A stretch of 64,000 nt of DNA from Paraburkholderia monticola (GCF_001580545.1 NZ_LRBG01000039.1:186001-250000), one strand, 5' to 3'; positions 55,249-63,889 are shown, counted from the first letter of the stretch. Made by a program: numbers and translations. The notes: a model not told the origin generated them from the sequence alone.

Positions 55249-56388
55249 TTAAAGTTTGCGCGAGATCAGATCGCGCAGCACCTCGCTGGTCCCACCGAAG
55301 ATGCGCGTCACGCGCATGTCGGCGAAAGCGCGGGCAATCGGATACTCCAGCATGTAGCCGTAACCGCCATGCAACTGGACCATTTCGTCGATGCACTTCC
55401 ACATCGCTTCGGTCGCGAACAACTTCGCGATGGCCGCTTCCTGCAGCGTGAGCTTGCGCTCCATGTGCTCGCGAATGTAGTAGTCGACCAGCGTGCGGAC
55501 CGCGACGGCTTGTGCCTTCACATCGGCCAGCTTGAATTTGGTGTTCTGAAAGTCCCACACGGTCTGATTGAACGCGCGGCGGTCCTTCACGTATTGCAGC
55601 GTCAGTTCGAGTTGACGCTCCAGTTTCGCGGCGCAATACACCGCGATGATCAGGCGCTCTTGCGGGAGTTCTTCCATCAGGTGGATGAAGCCGCCGTTCT
55701 CGTTGCCGATCAGGTTGCTCGCCGGGACGCGCACGTTATCGAAGAAGAGCTCGGCGGTGTCAGCCGCGGCCTGCCCCACCTTCTCCAGCTTGCGGCCTCG
55801 GCGAAAACCCGCGCGATCGGTTTCGACCATGATGAGACTCACGCCCTTCGCCCCAGCGGACGGATCCGTCTTGCAGACGACCACCACCATGTCGCAATTC
55901 AGGCCATTCGAGATGAAGGTCTTGCTGCCGTTGATGATGTAGTCGTCGCCGTCGCGTACCGCGGTGGTACGGATCGATTTCAGATCGGAACCGGTGCCGG
56001 GTTCGGTCATCGCGATCGCGAGGATCTTCTCACCGCGGCAGATCGGCGGCAGCCAGTTGCGTTTCTGCTCTTCCGTGCCGAGACGCACGATGTAGGGTGC
56101 CGTGATATCGGAGTGCACGGAATAGCTGAAGCCCGACACGCCAGCACGGTGCAACTCTTCCGCGACGATCGCCGAATGACCGAAATCACCGCCGCCACCG
56201 CCGTATTCCTCCGGGACGGTCACACACAGCAGACCTTCGCGGCCGGCCTTCAGCCAGGTTTCACGATCGACGCAACCCGCTTCGTCCCACTGAGCCTGAC
56301 GCGGCAGACACTCGCGTTCGAAGAAACGTCGCGCAGTTTCACGCAGCATCTCGTGATCCTCGCGATAGACATTACGCTTGACTTCCAC
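55249..56388 (-). CDS. Acyl-CoA dehydrogenase, copy 2 of a paralogous pair
   Basis: This 379-residue dehydrogenase aligns without gaps to the protein at 39237-40376; shared blocks include RETWLKAGREGLLC, INGSKTFISNGLN, KDRRAFNQTVWDFQNTKFKLAD (in two parts here: KDRRAFNQTVWD, FQNTKFKLAD) and GGTSEV. The terminal motif is FGGTSEV, LCAD-like, with the base expected at the Glu of the LELTLQYVKDRRAF helix. The start is GTG after GGAG. It heads the long minus-strand operon, 153 bases after the regulator stop; a degenerate palindrome lies 101 bases upstream. Confidence 0.92.
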   Translation of the reverse strand: MEVKRNVYREDHEMLRETARRFFERECLPRQAQWDEAGCVDRETWLKAGREGLLCVTVPEEYGGGGGDFGHSAIVAEELHRAGVSGFSYSVHSDITAPYIVRLGTEEQKRNWLPPICRGEKILAIAMTEPGTGSDLKSIRTTAVRDGDDYIINGSKTFISNGLNCDMVVVVCKTDPSAGAKGVSLIMVETDRAGFRRGRKLEKVGQAAADTAELFFDNVRVPASNLIGNENGGFIHLMEELPQERLIIAVYCAAKLERQLELTLQYVKDRRAFNQTVWDFQNTKFKLADVKAQAVAVRTLVDYYIREHMERKLTLQEAAIAKLFATEAMWKCIDEMVQLHGGYGYMLEYPIARAFADMRVTRIFGGTSEVLRDLISRKL

Positions 56389-56489
56389 CGCACGCTCCTC
56401 ATCGATTGAATGCGTTGGCAGCGCGGACCGCTTGCATCGGCCGGCTACCTTGATGAACGCATTGTGCGTGGCGGGCGGGGGAAGCGAGC

Positions 56490-56506
56490 CTACCCCCGTG
56501 GAGTGG
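56490..56506. promoter_or_regulatory. Degenerate palindrome (10 of 12) before the minus-strand operon (site E)
   Basis: CTACCC-CCGTG-GAGTGG matches CCACCC-N5-GGGTGG at 10 of 12 arm positions, with the same spacing. It lies 101 bases upstream of the second dehydrogenase start, close to the 118-129 base distance of the perfect copies. It could be a weaker operator. Confidence 0.35.
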
Positions 56507-56541
56507 GATGGGCAGGCAGATGAGCGCGCGTGAGAAGACCG

Positions 56542-59286
56542 CTAGCGCGCGCCGGCGTCGCGCATTCTTGCGACGGCGCCGTCGCGGCCCGTCACTTCCA
56601 GTTTTCTGTAGATGTTCTTCAAGTGCCACTTCACCGTATCGAGCGACACGTCCATCACACGCGCGATCTTCTTGTTGGGCAGCGCGAGCGCCAGCAGAGC
56701 GAGCACTTCGTTTTCGCGCTCGCTGAGCGACTGGATCGGCGCGTGAGTCGCGGTCGTTTGCGGTTCGACAGGCGCAATTGCCGATCCGGCGTCGCACAGA
56801 CGTTGGGCATAGAAGGCCAGCACGGGGTCGAAGTTCGGCTCCGCCGGCAGACCGGCGAGGATTTGCCGACCTTCGCCGAGTTCGTCCAGCAGGCTGCGCA
56901 TCAGCCCCAGCCGGTGGCCCACACGCAATGCTTCGACCAGATGTTCACGCGCCACGCCATCGTTGTGGCGTCCCCTCTCGGCAATCGACATCTGCAAGCG
57001 CAGTCCGACCACGCGACACCACCGTCCTCCCGCCTCGGACAGCGCGTGCAGGGGCGTCAGACGGCTCATTGCGCCGTCGAAGTCGTTCTGGTGCAGGCAC
57101 ATGCGAATGCGCGCGAGATCGGCGCAGACCCGGATTTCCCAGGCCGTGCTGCGCACCGCGCCGGCATACCGCGAAGCCAGCGCTTCGCCGCGCAACAGCG
57201 CCGCTTCGGCTTCGTCAAGTCTGCCTTCCTCCAGCAGCCAGCGCGAGCGCAAACACAGTGCGTTGGCAAGGAGCCGATCGACTCCATGACGCTTCGCGTG
57301 GTCTTCGAGGCGTTCGAGGCAGTCGAATGCCTCCAGCTTGCGGCCCGCGAACCAGTGCGCGCGGGCAAGCACCACCAGCGCTCGCAAGACGGTGTCGGGA
57401 ATCGACACACGCTCGAGCACGTCAATGCGTTCGTCCAGCAGTCTGAGTGCAGCATCGACATCGTTCAGTTCGTAAAGCGCCTCGCCGAGCAAGGCCGCCG
57501 CCATACACGCGATACCGACGTAGGCCGGACCCTGTTTCTCCGCTTCGGCCAGCACGTCGCAAAACACTCGCTCGGCAAGCAGGACCCGCCCTTGCGCGGC
57601 GTGCGTCATGCCGCCCATGCAACGGCCGAGCAGGATGCCACGCGGCGCGGCGCCATGCGGTGCCCCCTCCTCCAGCACCTTGCGAGCCTGTTCATATTCG
57701 CCACGATGAATGAACATCCACGAAAGGATATTGCCGCGACCCACGCGGGTGAAATCGTCGGCGTCCGCAGGGACGCGCTGCAACTCGGGCAACAACGCCA
57801 CGACCGAATCCGTGTCGTCGCGCTGTAGCGCGAGGCCGCCTCGAAGCAGCGCGAGCGCGTAGCGCTGACGCGGGTTCGGCAACTTGCCGCGCGATGCGAT
57901 CTGTTGAATGCTCTGCATGAGCGCGTCGGTTTCGCCCGCATACATTTGCAGATAGGCCGTGATCACGCGCAGATCGAAACGCTCGGCGATCTGCGCCGGA
58001 GGCAGTCGGCGCATCAGGCCCGCAAGCTGACGGAGCTCACCTCGCGCGAGGAGGTCATGGGCGCAACCTTCCACGAGGTCGGCAGCAGCCTTGGCGTTGT
58101 CCGCCAGAACGGCATGACGCACGGCTTCGTCGACAAAACCGTGCGTACTGAGCCACTGCCAGGCCACCGCGTGCAGTTCACGCAATTCCGCTGCCGGCAG
58201 CGCGGTGGCCCGGCCCTGCAGAACCTCTCGCAGCAGGGGATGCAGGCGATACCAGGTTTCGCCGTCCTGCCCCGCACCAAGCTGGGTGATGAACAGATTG
58301 TCGCTTTCCAGACGAGCGAGCCGGTAGGCGACTTCTCCGACGGTGCCGGGCTCCTGCATCAAGCTCGCACAGAGGCGCGCGCAAAACCGTTCGCAAAGCG
58401 CCACGCGAGTGAGCAGAACAAGGTCTTCGGGGGCGAGGCGGACCAGCACTTCGCGTTCGAAGTAGCGGGCGAAGGTTTCGGCATCGCGCACTGTCACGGG
58501 TGCGAACGTCGCGCCTTTCCTCGTCTTCATGTCGACCGCGAACAACTGCAGGCCCGCTACCCAGCCGTCCGTGAGGTCATGCACGACGCGTGCATCCCGC
58601 CTGGCAATGTCACCGAGTTGTTCGCGCAGGAACCGCTCCGACTCCTCGGCCGAAAAGCGCAGATCATGACGATCGAGTTCCGTCACCAGACCTTGCGAGC
58701 GTAGCCGTGCCAGCGAGACGGGCAGCGCCCGCCGCGAAGCCAGCACCAGGTGAACCTGCGGCGGCGCGTAGTCCAGCAGCCAACGCAATGCTTCGACGAT
58801 CCGCGGGTTCTGGAGGTAGTGAACGTCGTCGAGCATCAGGACCAGCTCGCGCTTGCGGCGAGCAATACCGCGAACGAGTGTGATCACCCAATGCTCGACT
58901 GCTGTCTCGTCGCTCTCACGGCCGACCAGCAATTCCGCTTCACGCACGATCGCCGGATCCACGCTCGCCAGGCTCGCGAGCAGACCGTGGAAGAACGCGG
59001 TCAGGTCGTCGTCCTCGGGAGCAAGCGACAGCCACGCGACATCGAAGTCCAGCGTCAGCAAGGCCTGCCTCAGGGCCAGCATCGTGCTGGTCTTGGAGCT
59101 GCCGGCCGGTCCCTGAATCACCACGCAACGCTGCCGGCGCGCTTCGAGCAGCCGCGCCATCAACGCTTCGCGGGGCACGAGTTGTCGTGCACCGCGAGGC
59201 GGAGTCAGCCTCGTGTCCGTCACTGCCTCGAAAGCGGATCTGGGCGAGACGTGCGCGTCTGCTGGGTGGTCTACGGAATCGGACAT
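56542..59286 (-). CDS. MalT-type LuxR-family regulator, copy 2 (altered Walker A)
   Basis: This protein of about 914 residues is a paralog of copy 1 with the same architecture: STAND ATPase, helical repeat sensor and C-terminal LuxR helix-turn-helix (LSERENEVLALLALALPNKK; IARVMDVSLDTVKWHL). Its Walker A reads GPAGSSKTS (59-67), with Ser64 in place of the glycine that directly precedes the lysine; copy 1 has the normal GPAGCGKTS. Walker B LVLMLDDVH is kept. ATP binding may be weakened. Start 59286 gives a sensible N-terminus; the frame is open to 59379. A perfect palindrome lies 123 bases upstream, suggesting self- or cross-regulation. Confidence 0.88.
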   Translation of the reverse strand: MSDSVDHPADAHVSPRSAFEAVTDTRLTPPRGARQLVPREALMARLLEARRQRCVVIQGPAGSSKTSTMLALRQALLTLDFDVAWLSLAPEDDDLTAFFHGLLASLASVDPAIVREAELLVGRESDETAVEHWVITLVRGIARRKRELVLMLDDVHYLQNPRIVEALRWLLDYAPPQVHLVLASRRALPVSLARLRSQGLVTELDRHDLRFSAEESERFLREQLGDIARRDARVVHDLTDGWVAGLQLFAVDMKTRKGATFAPVTVRDAETFARYFEREVLVRLAPEDLVLLTRVALCERFCARLCASLMQEPGTVGEVAYRLARLESDNLFITQLGAGQDGETWYRLHPLLREVLQGRATALPAAELRELHAVAWQWLSTHGFVDEAVRHAVLADNAKAAADLVEGCAHDLLARGELRQLAGLMRRLPPAQIAERFDLRVITAYLQMYAGETDALMQSIQQIASRGKLPNPRQRYALALLRGGLALQRDDTDSVVALLPELQRVPADADDFTRVGRGNILSWMFIHRGEYEQARKVLEEGAPHGAAPRGILLGRCMGGMTHAAQGRVLLAERVFCDVLAEAEKQGPAYVGIACMAAALLGEALYELNDVDAALRLLDERIDVLERVSIPDTVLRALVVLARAHWFAGRKLEAFDCLERLEDHAKRHGVDRLLANALCLRSRWLLEEGRLDEAEAALLRGEALASRYAGAVRSTAWEIRVCADLARIRMCLHQNDFDGAMSRLTPLHALSEAGGRWCRVVGLRLQMSIAERGRHNDGVAREHLVEALRVGHRLGLMRSLLDELGEGRQILAGLPAEPNFDPVLAFYAQRLCDAGSAIAPVEPQTTATHAPIQSLSERENEVLALLALALPNKKIARVMDVSLDTVKWHLKNIYRKLEVTGRDGAVARMRDAGAR

Positions 59287-59758
59287 GCTGGGAAAACTGA
59301 AGAGGCCATGAAACGCGGGCAAGATCAGGCGACATGTGCCGTCGCCCAGGAACGTATTGGCCCGAGTATAGGGTTGCAACGGCGCGGTTCGGTACGATTT
59401 GGCGCGTACCCACCCGATACGGGTGGGTACGGCTCCGACGGGCGCCGCCGAACGTAACGATCCGGTCTCGAAGCCGGAGATGGAAGACCGGGAGACGGTG
59501 TTATGGGCGTCGACGAAAGCGCGTTACAGCGGTGTCGACTGTCCCCGGATGGCCTGCTGCCTTCCCCGCTTCGCACAGCTGCCGCTCGAACTGAATCTGC
59601 GCGAAAAGCGCGGCGGCCACGGTCTAATGGCGCTCATGGTCGAAGGATTGCCGGATAGTCGTGTCCCATTTCACCGACCGGACGATCCCCTGATCGGAAA
59701 ACTGACTTTCTCGTTGAGCCAGGCCTCGGTCATCGCCTTGCGCGATTCGGGGGCTTTG
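59287..59758. other. Region upstream of the second LuxR gene, no supported gene
   Basis: About 470 bases. Besides the palindrome at 59406-59430, an open frame on the plus strand (from 59399) runs through it; the part 59580-59760 has fairly gene-like codon choice but no family I recognise and no ribosome site. It could be a remnant. Nothing else was seen. Confidence 0.45.
59406..59430. promoter_or_regulatory. Extended palindrome containing CCACCC-N5-GGGTGG (site C), before luxR copy 2
   Basis: This is a perfect inverted repeat with 11-base arms, GTACCCACCCG and CGGGTGGGTAC, around ATA. Its core (59410-59426) equals the palindromes at 37165 and 46611. No T run follows, so an operator is more likely than a terminator. 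It is 123 bases from the regulator start and is the most symmetric of the copies. Confidence 0.7.
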
Positions 59759-60367
59759 TTATGCGACGAGTTTCAAGAGATCAACCGACCTGGTCGCCGG
59801 GACACGAACGGTCTCGGAGAAGTTCACGTTTGCACCAAACGGCAAGGTCTCGCCTTCGGTGTAGAAGAAAAGCCACCTGCCCGCGTGCTCGAAGTACGCA
59901 CGGTGACGAGGGAATTCTCCGTGTCTGCCTTGGGCCGGTCCGCAGCGGAACCAGTAGGTGGTGCCATCGAGGACGCCATGCGCGATCCGACTCGACGGAA
60001 CCTCATCGACACTCAAGGCTTCGAAGGCCCGCGCCGTGCCCACTTCTCCTCCTGGCAGGATGACCGTCACGTGTCCGCGAACACGATCGCGGTAGGTGCG
60101 TTCCGTGTTGAGAGGAACGCGGTCAGTCGCGCCGCCAAAGACGAATGCTGGGGTTCGAAGCAACGATCGAACATGGGACAGATGGAACGACGACGCCGAG
60201 TCTGCGTGGTGAGAAAAGTAGATGACCGTTTCCAAGATCTGATTCCCAAAGTGATTTCGTTGTGACCTCACTGACAAGGATAAGCGCAGGGGGCTGCGCA
60301 ACCCTGTGACGTTCAGACGCGATCGAGTCCTCACTCTAGTTTTTAGGGGACACGCCGGCAATGGCAC
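59759..60367 (-). CDS. Unknown protein downstream of the deaminase (start uncertain)
   Basis: This frame is up to 202 residues. The part from about residue 60 looks like a real protein (GHVTVILPGGEVG, THE aromatic-rich DGTTYWFRCGP and RWLFFYTEGE), with third codon positions rich in G/C. The N-terminal 40 residues are arginine-rich and doubtful; a TTG at the LETVIYF segment is an alternative start, and no good ribosome site was found. No known family was recognised. It lies 64 bases after the deaminase on the same strand, so they may be cotranscribed. A competing plus-strand frame is less protein-like. Confidence 0.5.
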   Translation of the reverse strand: MPLPACPLKTRVRTRSRLNVTGLRSPLRLSLSVRSQRNHFGNQILETVIYFSHHADSASSFHLSHVRSLLRTPAFVFGGATDRVPLNTERTYRDRVRGHVTVILPGGEVGTARAFEALSVDEVPSSRIAHGVLDGTTYWFRCGPAQGRHGEFPRHRAYFEHAGRWLFFYTEGETLPFGANVNFSETVRVPATRSVDLLKLVA

Positions 60368-60431
60368 GCGCGAGCCATCCTCGGCGAGTGCGAAGACATC
60401 CAGTCGACCCTGCCGGCTGTCGCCCTGAGCA

Positions 60432-61517
60432 CTACTTCCTGGGCGGCAATGGGATCCCCAACTGCGTCATGACCTGAGCGATGTGGTCCAGGCATTTCTC
60501 GACGTTCTTGTTGTGCAGGTCGGACAGCTTCGGGTCGCTGTACTTTCTCTGCTTGACTTCCAGATAGTCGGCCGCCGTCCTTAGCATTGTTTGATTCTTT
60601 TTTTTGCCGCCGTCCTTGATGAAGTCGATGATGCCGAGGTTCCACTGCCTGTCACGCTCCGAACGAAAATTGTTATTGAGGTTCTGCGTGACCGACGTTC
60701 TCAGCCGTATGTCGGTGCCTTTTTTATTGTCCGCCCAAATGGGGCGTTCACCGACCGAGGTGGCTGATGCCATCAGCACGTACTTCGTGACGTCTCCACC
60801 GGTCGCCGCGTTGGTTGGATCGTCCTGGCCGTAATAGGAGAGAAAGTCATCGTCCGTGGAGAAATGCTCGATGGCGGCCCGGCACATTTTGCAGGGCTTG
60901 AGCGTCGAATAGATCCGTGCGCCTCTCGGCAGGTTTTCGCCGTACATCAGCAGGGCGCTGGTTTCCGCGTGCAGCAATGGATGCGCACTGCTCTTCTTTC
61001 CCCATGCCAGGATCTCCCCGAGCGGGGACACGATCAGTGCGCCCACGCCGGTGTTATTCCCCAGCGATTCACCAAAGAGCAAGCGGAAGGCCGCCGAGAG
61101 ATAAAGGCGATGAACGTTGTGGACACCCGTATGAGGCGCGCTCAACTCGGCCGGGGGAATGCGCTGGGTGATGTCGACGTTCGGTGACCCCATGTTGAGC
61201 GCCCCGGCCCGAAGCTCGACGTGGCCGGGCATCAACCCATGCCCCTCCTTCACTTTTAGGTGGAAGACGGTGCCCTGCTCCACGGGCGCGTTTTTTTTGA
61301 AACTGATTTTTGTGCCGGCATCCTCGTTCGTGAGCAGCCCCAGCGCAGCGGTTTCCCATGCGGTGGCGTCGTAGTCACTCTCGATAGCCTTGATCTGCCT
61401 TGGCGCGAAGCTGTTCAACAGGAGACGCATCCCCGGCGGGATGAGGTCGTCGTCCTCGGTCGCGCAATAGGCTTTGTTCCCGTGACCCTGGATCGGTACG
61501 GTGCGTGCACGGCGCAT
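60432..61517 (-). CDS. Zinc-dependent deaminase-fold protein (Bd3614/toxin-deaminase-like)
   Basis: This 361-residue protein carries the cytidine-deaminase-fold active site: His183-Ala-Glu185 and Pro208-Cys209-x2-Cys212 (HAE, then PCKMC), where His and both Cys bind zinc and Glu is the proton shuttle. The segment between (MYGENLPRGARIYSTLK) resembles the Bd3614-like group known from surveys of bacterial nucleic-acid deaminases, though I cannot confirm membership. N-terminal (1-150) and C-terminal (about 240-361) regions are unassigned. No signal or secretion domain is seen. The ATG at 61517 follows GGAGAAAAG; the frame to 61889 is open but arginine-rich and unlikely. Confidence 0.75.
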   Translation of the reverse strand: MRRARTVPIQGHGNKAYCATEDDDLIPPGMRLLLNSFAPRQIKAIESDYDATAWETAALGLLTNEDAGTKISFKKNAPVEQGTVFHLKVKEGHGLMPGHVELRAGALNMGSPNVDITQRIPPAELSAPHTGVHNVHRLYLSAAFRLLFGESLGNNTGVGALIVSPLGEILAWGKKSSAHPLLHAETSALLMYGENLPRGARIYSTLKPCKMCRAAIEHFSTDDDFLSYYGQDDPTNAATGGDVTKYVLMASATSVGERPIWADNKKGTDIRLRTSVTQNLNNNFRSERDRQWNLGIIDFIKDGGKKKNQTMLRTAADYLEVKQRKYSDPKLSDLHNKNVEKCLDHIAQVMTQLGIPLPPRK

Positions 61518-61932
61518 CTCTTTTCTCCAATGAGGCCGGTCGAGGCGATCGCAGCGACTCGGCATGTCGAATCTTTGCCTCGACCGATCTGATAGATCGG
61601 AGCAGCCCATAGCCTCTGTGAACGGCAGCTTTCGGCAAATCTGAAGGTCCCAGTGTCGGTCTATGCGCGTCGCATCAGGAGTCGCGACGAGACTCGTCAG
61701 CACATCAGATTGTGAGGAACAGTGCGGCCACAACCGGTCATTCACCGACATCGCCGGAATCGCCAACCACCCAGGCACGCTTCCCACCGAATCGCCCGCA
61801 ATCCGCCTCCAAAGTTCTTTTTTTAGCAACGATGCTTTCGTCCTGGCCCGCTTCTTCGACGAGGCGGGAGACGGCACCATGACGTCCATGCCCTGGCACC
61901 CGCCGGGCCCCTCCGACAGGAACCGCTTTTAA
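61518..61932. other. Divergent gap between deaminase and MBL-fold genes
   Basis: About 415 bases with a short T-rich patch (61815-61825). Open frames here are the upstream extension of the deaminase frame and a plus-strand frame without a ribosome site. No RNA or repeat was seen. Confidence 0.5.
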
Positions 61933-62817
61933 ATGGACAGAATTCAACGCTACCGGATCGGCGATGCGACCGTCACTCGCGTAACCGAACTGATTCTTCC
62001 CGAAGTTTCTTCCGCATTTCTTTTTCCTGACCGGGATCGCACGATCCTGACGCATGACCGGCCACGCTGGATCGGGCCTGAAAACGTGTCGGCCGACGGC
62101 GAAACGCTTGCGCTCAGCGTGCATAGCTGGATCGTTCAGACCGGCCGCCACACGATCGTGATCGATACCGGCGCGGGTAACGGCAAGCGTCGCCCGCTCA
62201 ATCCGATCTTTGACCAGCTCGATACGCCCTACCTCGAGCGACTCGCCGCGATCGGCATCAAACCCGAGCAAGTCGATTTCGTGCTGGTGACCCACCTGCA
62301 TGTCGATCACGTCGGCTGGAACACCGTGCGCGACGGCGAGCGTTGGGTGCCGACCTTCCCGAACGCGCAATACGTGTTCTCCGAAGCCGAATACCGGTTC
62401 TATGCCGAGGAAGAACATGTGCAAACGCCGAGTGCGGGCGTGTTCGAGGACAGCGTGCAACCCATCGTCGATGCCGGCCAGGCGCTACTGATCGACGCCG
62501 GACACCAACAGCCGCTCGACGGCTTCACGTTCCACCGGACCAAGGGCCACAGTTTCGACCATCTGTCGATCAGTCTCACGTCGAATGGCGAGCGGGCGCT
62601 GTTTGCCGGCGATGTCATGCATCACCCTGTGCAGGTCGCGAAGCCCGAGTGGAACTCCGTGTTTTGCGAGTTTCAGGACGATGCACGCGCCTCCCGTCTT
62701 TGGGCGCTGAATTTTGCAGCGGACCACGGCGCGACGTTCTTCAGCAGCCATTTTCCCGGCACCTCGGCGGGCACCGTCGGCCGTGCGGACGGTGGCTTCG
62801 TCTGGTTTCCCCGTTAA
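61933..62817 (+). CDS. Metallo-beta-lactamase-fold hydrolase
   Basis: This 294-residue protein has the binuclear zinc motif THLHVDH (His121, His123, Asp125, His126), a further histidine in KGHSFDH, the bridging Asp in FAGDVMHHP and a final histidine in SSHFPGT. The family includes AHL lactonases, phosphotriesterase-like and arylsulfatase-like enzymes; no signal peptide is visible, and the overall look is closest to the lactonase/organophosphate group. AGGAA lies about ten bases before the ATG. An alpha/beta hydrolase gene follows 16 bases later, so the two are an operon. Confidence 0.87.
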   Translation: MDRIQRYRIGDATVTRVTELILPEVSSAFLFPDRDRTILTHDRPRWIGPENVSADGETLALSVHSWIVQTGRHTIVIDTGAGNGKRRPLNPIFDQLDTPYLERLAAIGIKPEQVDFVLVTHLHVDHVGWNTVRDGERWVPTFPNAQYVFSEAEYRFYAEEEHVQTPSAGVFEDSVQPIVDAGQALLIDAGHQQPLDGFTFHRTKGHSFDHLSISLTSNGERALFAGDVMHHPVQVAKPEWNSVFCEFQDDARASRLWALNFAADHGATFFSSHFPGTSAGTVGRADGGFVWFPR

Positions 62818-62833
62818 ATTTCAAAAGATCATC

Positions 62834-63829
62834 ATGAGCACCGACTCCGCGATTCAAATGCAAGATTTCATGATCCCGAGCGACACGCCGGACATCGAAC
62901 TGCATATCCGCAACAAGCGGCCGGCCGGAAAATCCGATTTCGGCGAAGCGCGCACGGTACTGCTGATGCACGGCGCGACCTATGGTTCCGGCAGTCTCTT
63001 CGACACCGCCATCGGCGGCTACTCGTTCATGGATTACCTGGCGCGCGCGGGTTTCGACGTCTATGCCGTCGATGCGCGCGGCTACGGCGAATCCACGCGG
63101 CCGCCGCAGATGAACCTGCCGGCATCTCAAAGTGAGCCCTTGGGACGAACCGAATCGGGCATCCGCGATTTCACCGCGGCAGTGAACTTCGTGCTGCGTA
63201 CTTCGGGTATTGCACGACTGAATCTGATCGGCATGTCGTGGGGTGGCAGCGTGAGCGGCGCCTTCACGGCCCGCAACGGTCACAAGGTACGCAAGCTCGG
63301 CCTCGTCGCGCCGCAATGGGTCAGCGACCAGCCGATCCCGCTCGATGCAGGCGGTGTACTCGGCGCATACCGCGTGGTCCGGGCGGCGGACGCTCGCGAG
63401 CGTTGGATCGGCGCAGCGCCCGTGTCGAAGCGCGACTCGCTGATCCCTGCAGGGGGATTCGAAGCGTGGCTCGACAACACCGTCGCCTCTGAACCGGATG
63501 ACACGTTGCGAGCGAACCAGTCGATCCGCGCAGTCAATGGTCCGGTGCAGGATATCCGCGAATTCTGGGCGGCGAGCAAGCCCTTTTACGATCCGGGCCA
63601 GATCGAAGTACCCGTATTGCTGGTGCATGGCGAATGGGATATCGACGTGCCGATATCTCTTGCGCAGGACTATTTCGTCAATCTGACCGGCGCACCGTAC
63701 AAACGTTGGCTCGAACTCGGCGAAGCCACCCACATGCTGATGCTCGAAAAGAACCGGCAGCAGGCCTATGACGCATTGGCGAGCTTCATGAGCGAGGCCG
63801 GCCCGATGGACGCCACGGTAGCGCTATGA
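62834..63829 (+). CDS. Alpha/beta hydrolase
   Basis: This 331-residue hydrolase has the nucleophile elbow GMSWGGS (Ser135), the oxyanion segment MHGATYGSGS (about 45-54), a late Asp in HGEWDIDVP and the catalytic His in EATHMLMLE. The family covers esterases, lactonases, haloalkane dehalogenases and C-C hydrolases, so the substrate is open. It is cotranscribed with the MBL-fold hydrolase. An upstream frame to 62714 overlaps that gene and is not the start. Confidence 0.87.
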   Translation: MSTDSAIQMQDFMIPSDTPDIELHIRNKRPAGKSDFGEARTVLLMHGATYGSGSLFDTAIGGYSFMDYLARAGFDVYAVDARGYGESTRPPQMNLPASQSEPLGRTESGIRDFTAAVNFVLRTSGIARLNLIGMSWGGSVSGAFTARNGHKVRKLGLVAPQWVSDQPIPLDAGGVLGAYRVVRAADARERWIGAAPVSKRDSLIPAGGFEAWLDNTVASEPDDTLRANQSIRAVNGPVQDIREFWAASKPFYDPGQIEVPVLLVHGEWDIDVPISLAQDYFVNLTGAPYKRWLELGEATHMLMLEKNRQQAYDALASFMSEAGPMDATVAL

Positions 63830-63889
63830 GGCGCACCTCGCCTCGCGCGATTCACACCCGAGCCGACCATCGCTGAAGGAAAGATCATC

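Noticed and set aside
59399..60265. 288-residue open frame on the plus strand over the deaminase neighbour
   Set aside because: The minus-strand frame has more protein-like sequence and codon use over most of the overlap. The first part (59580-59760) is less clear and may be a remnant, so only the region was noted.
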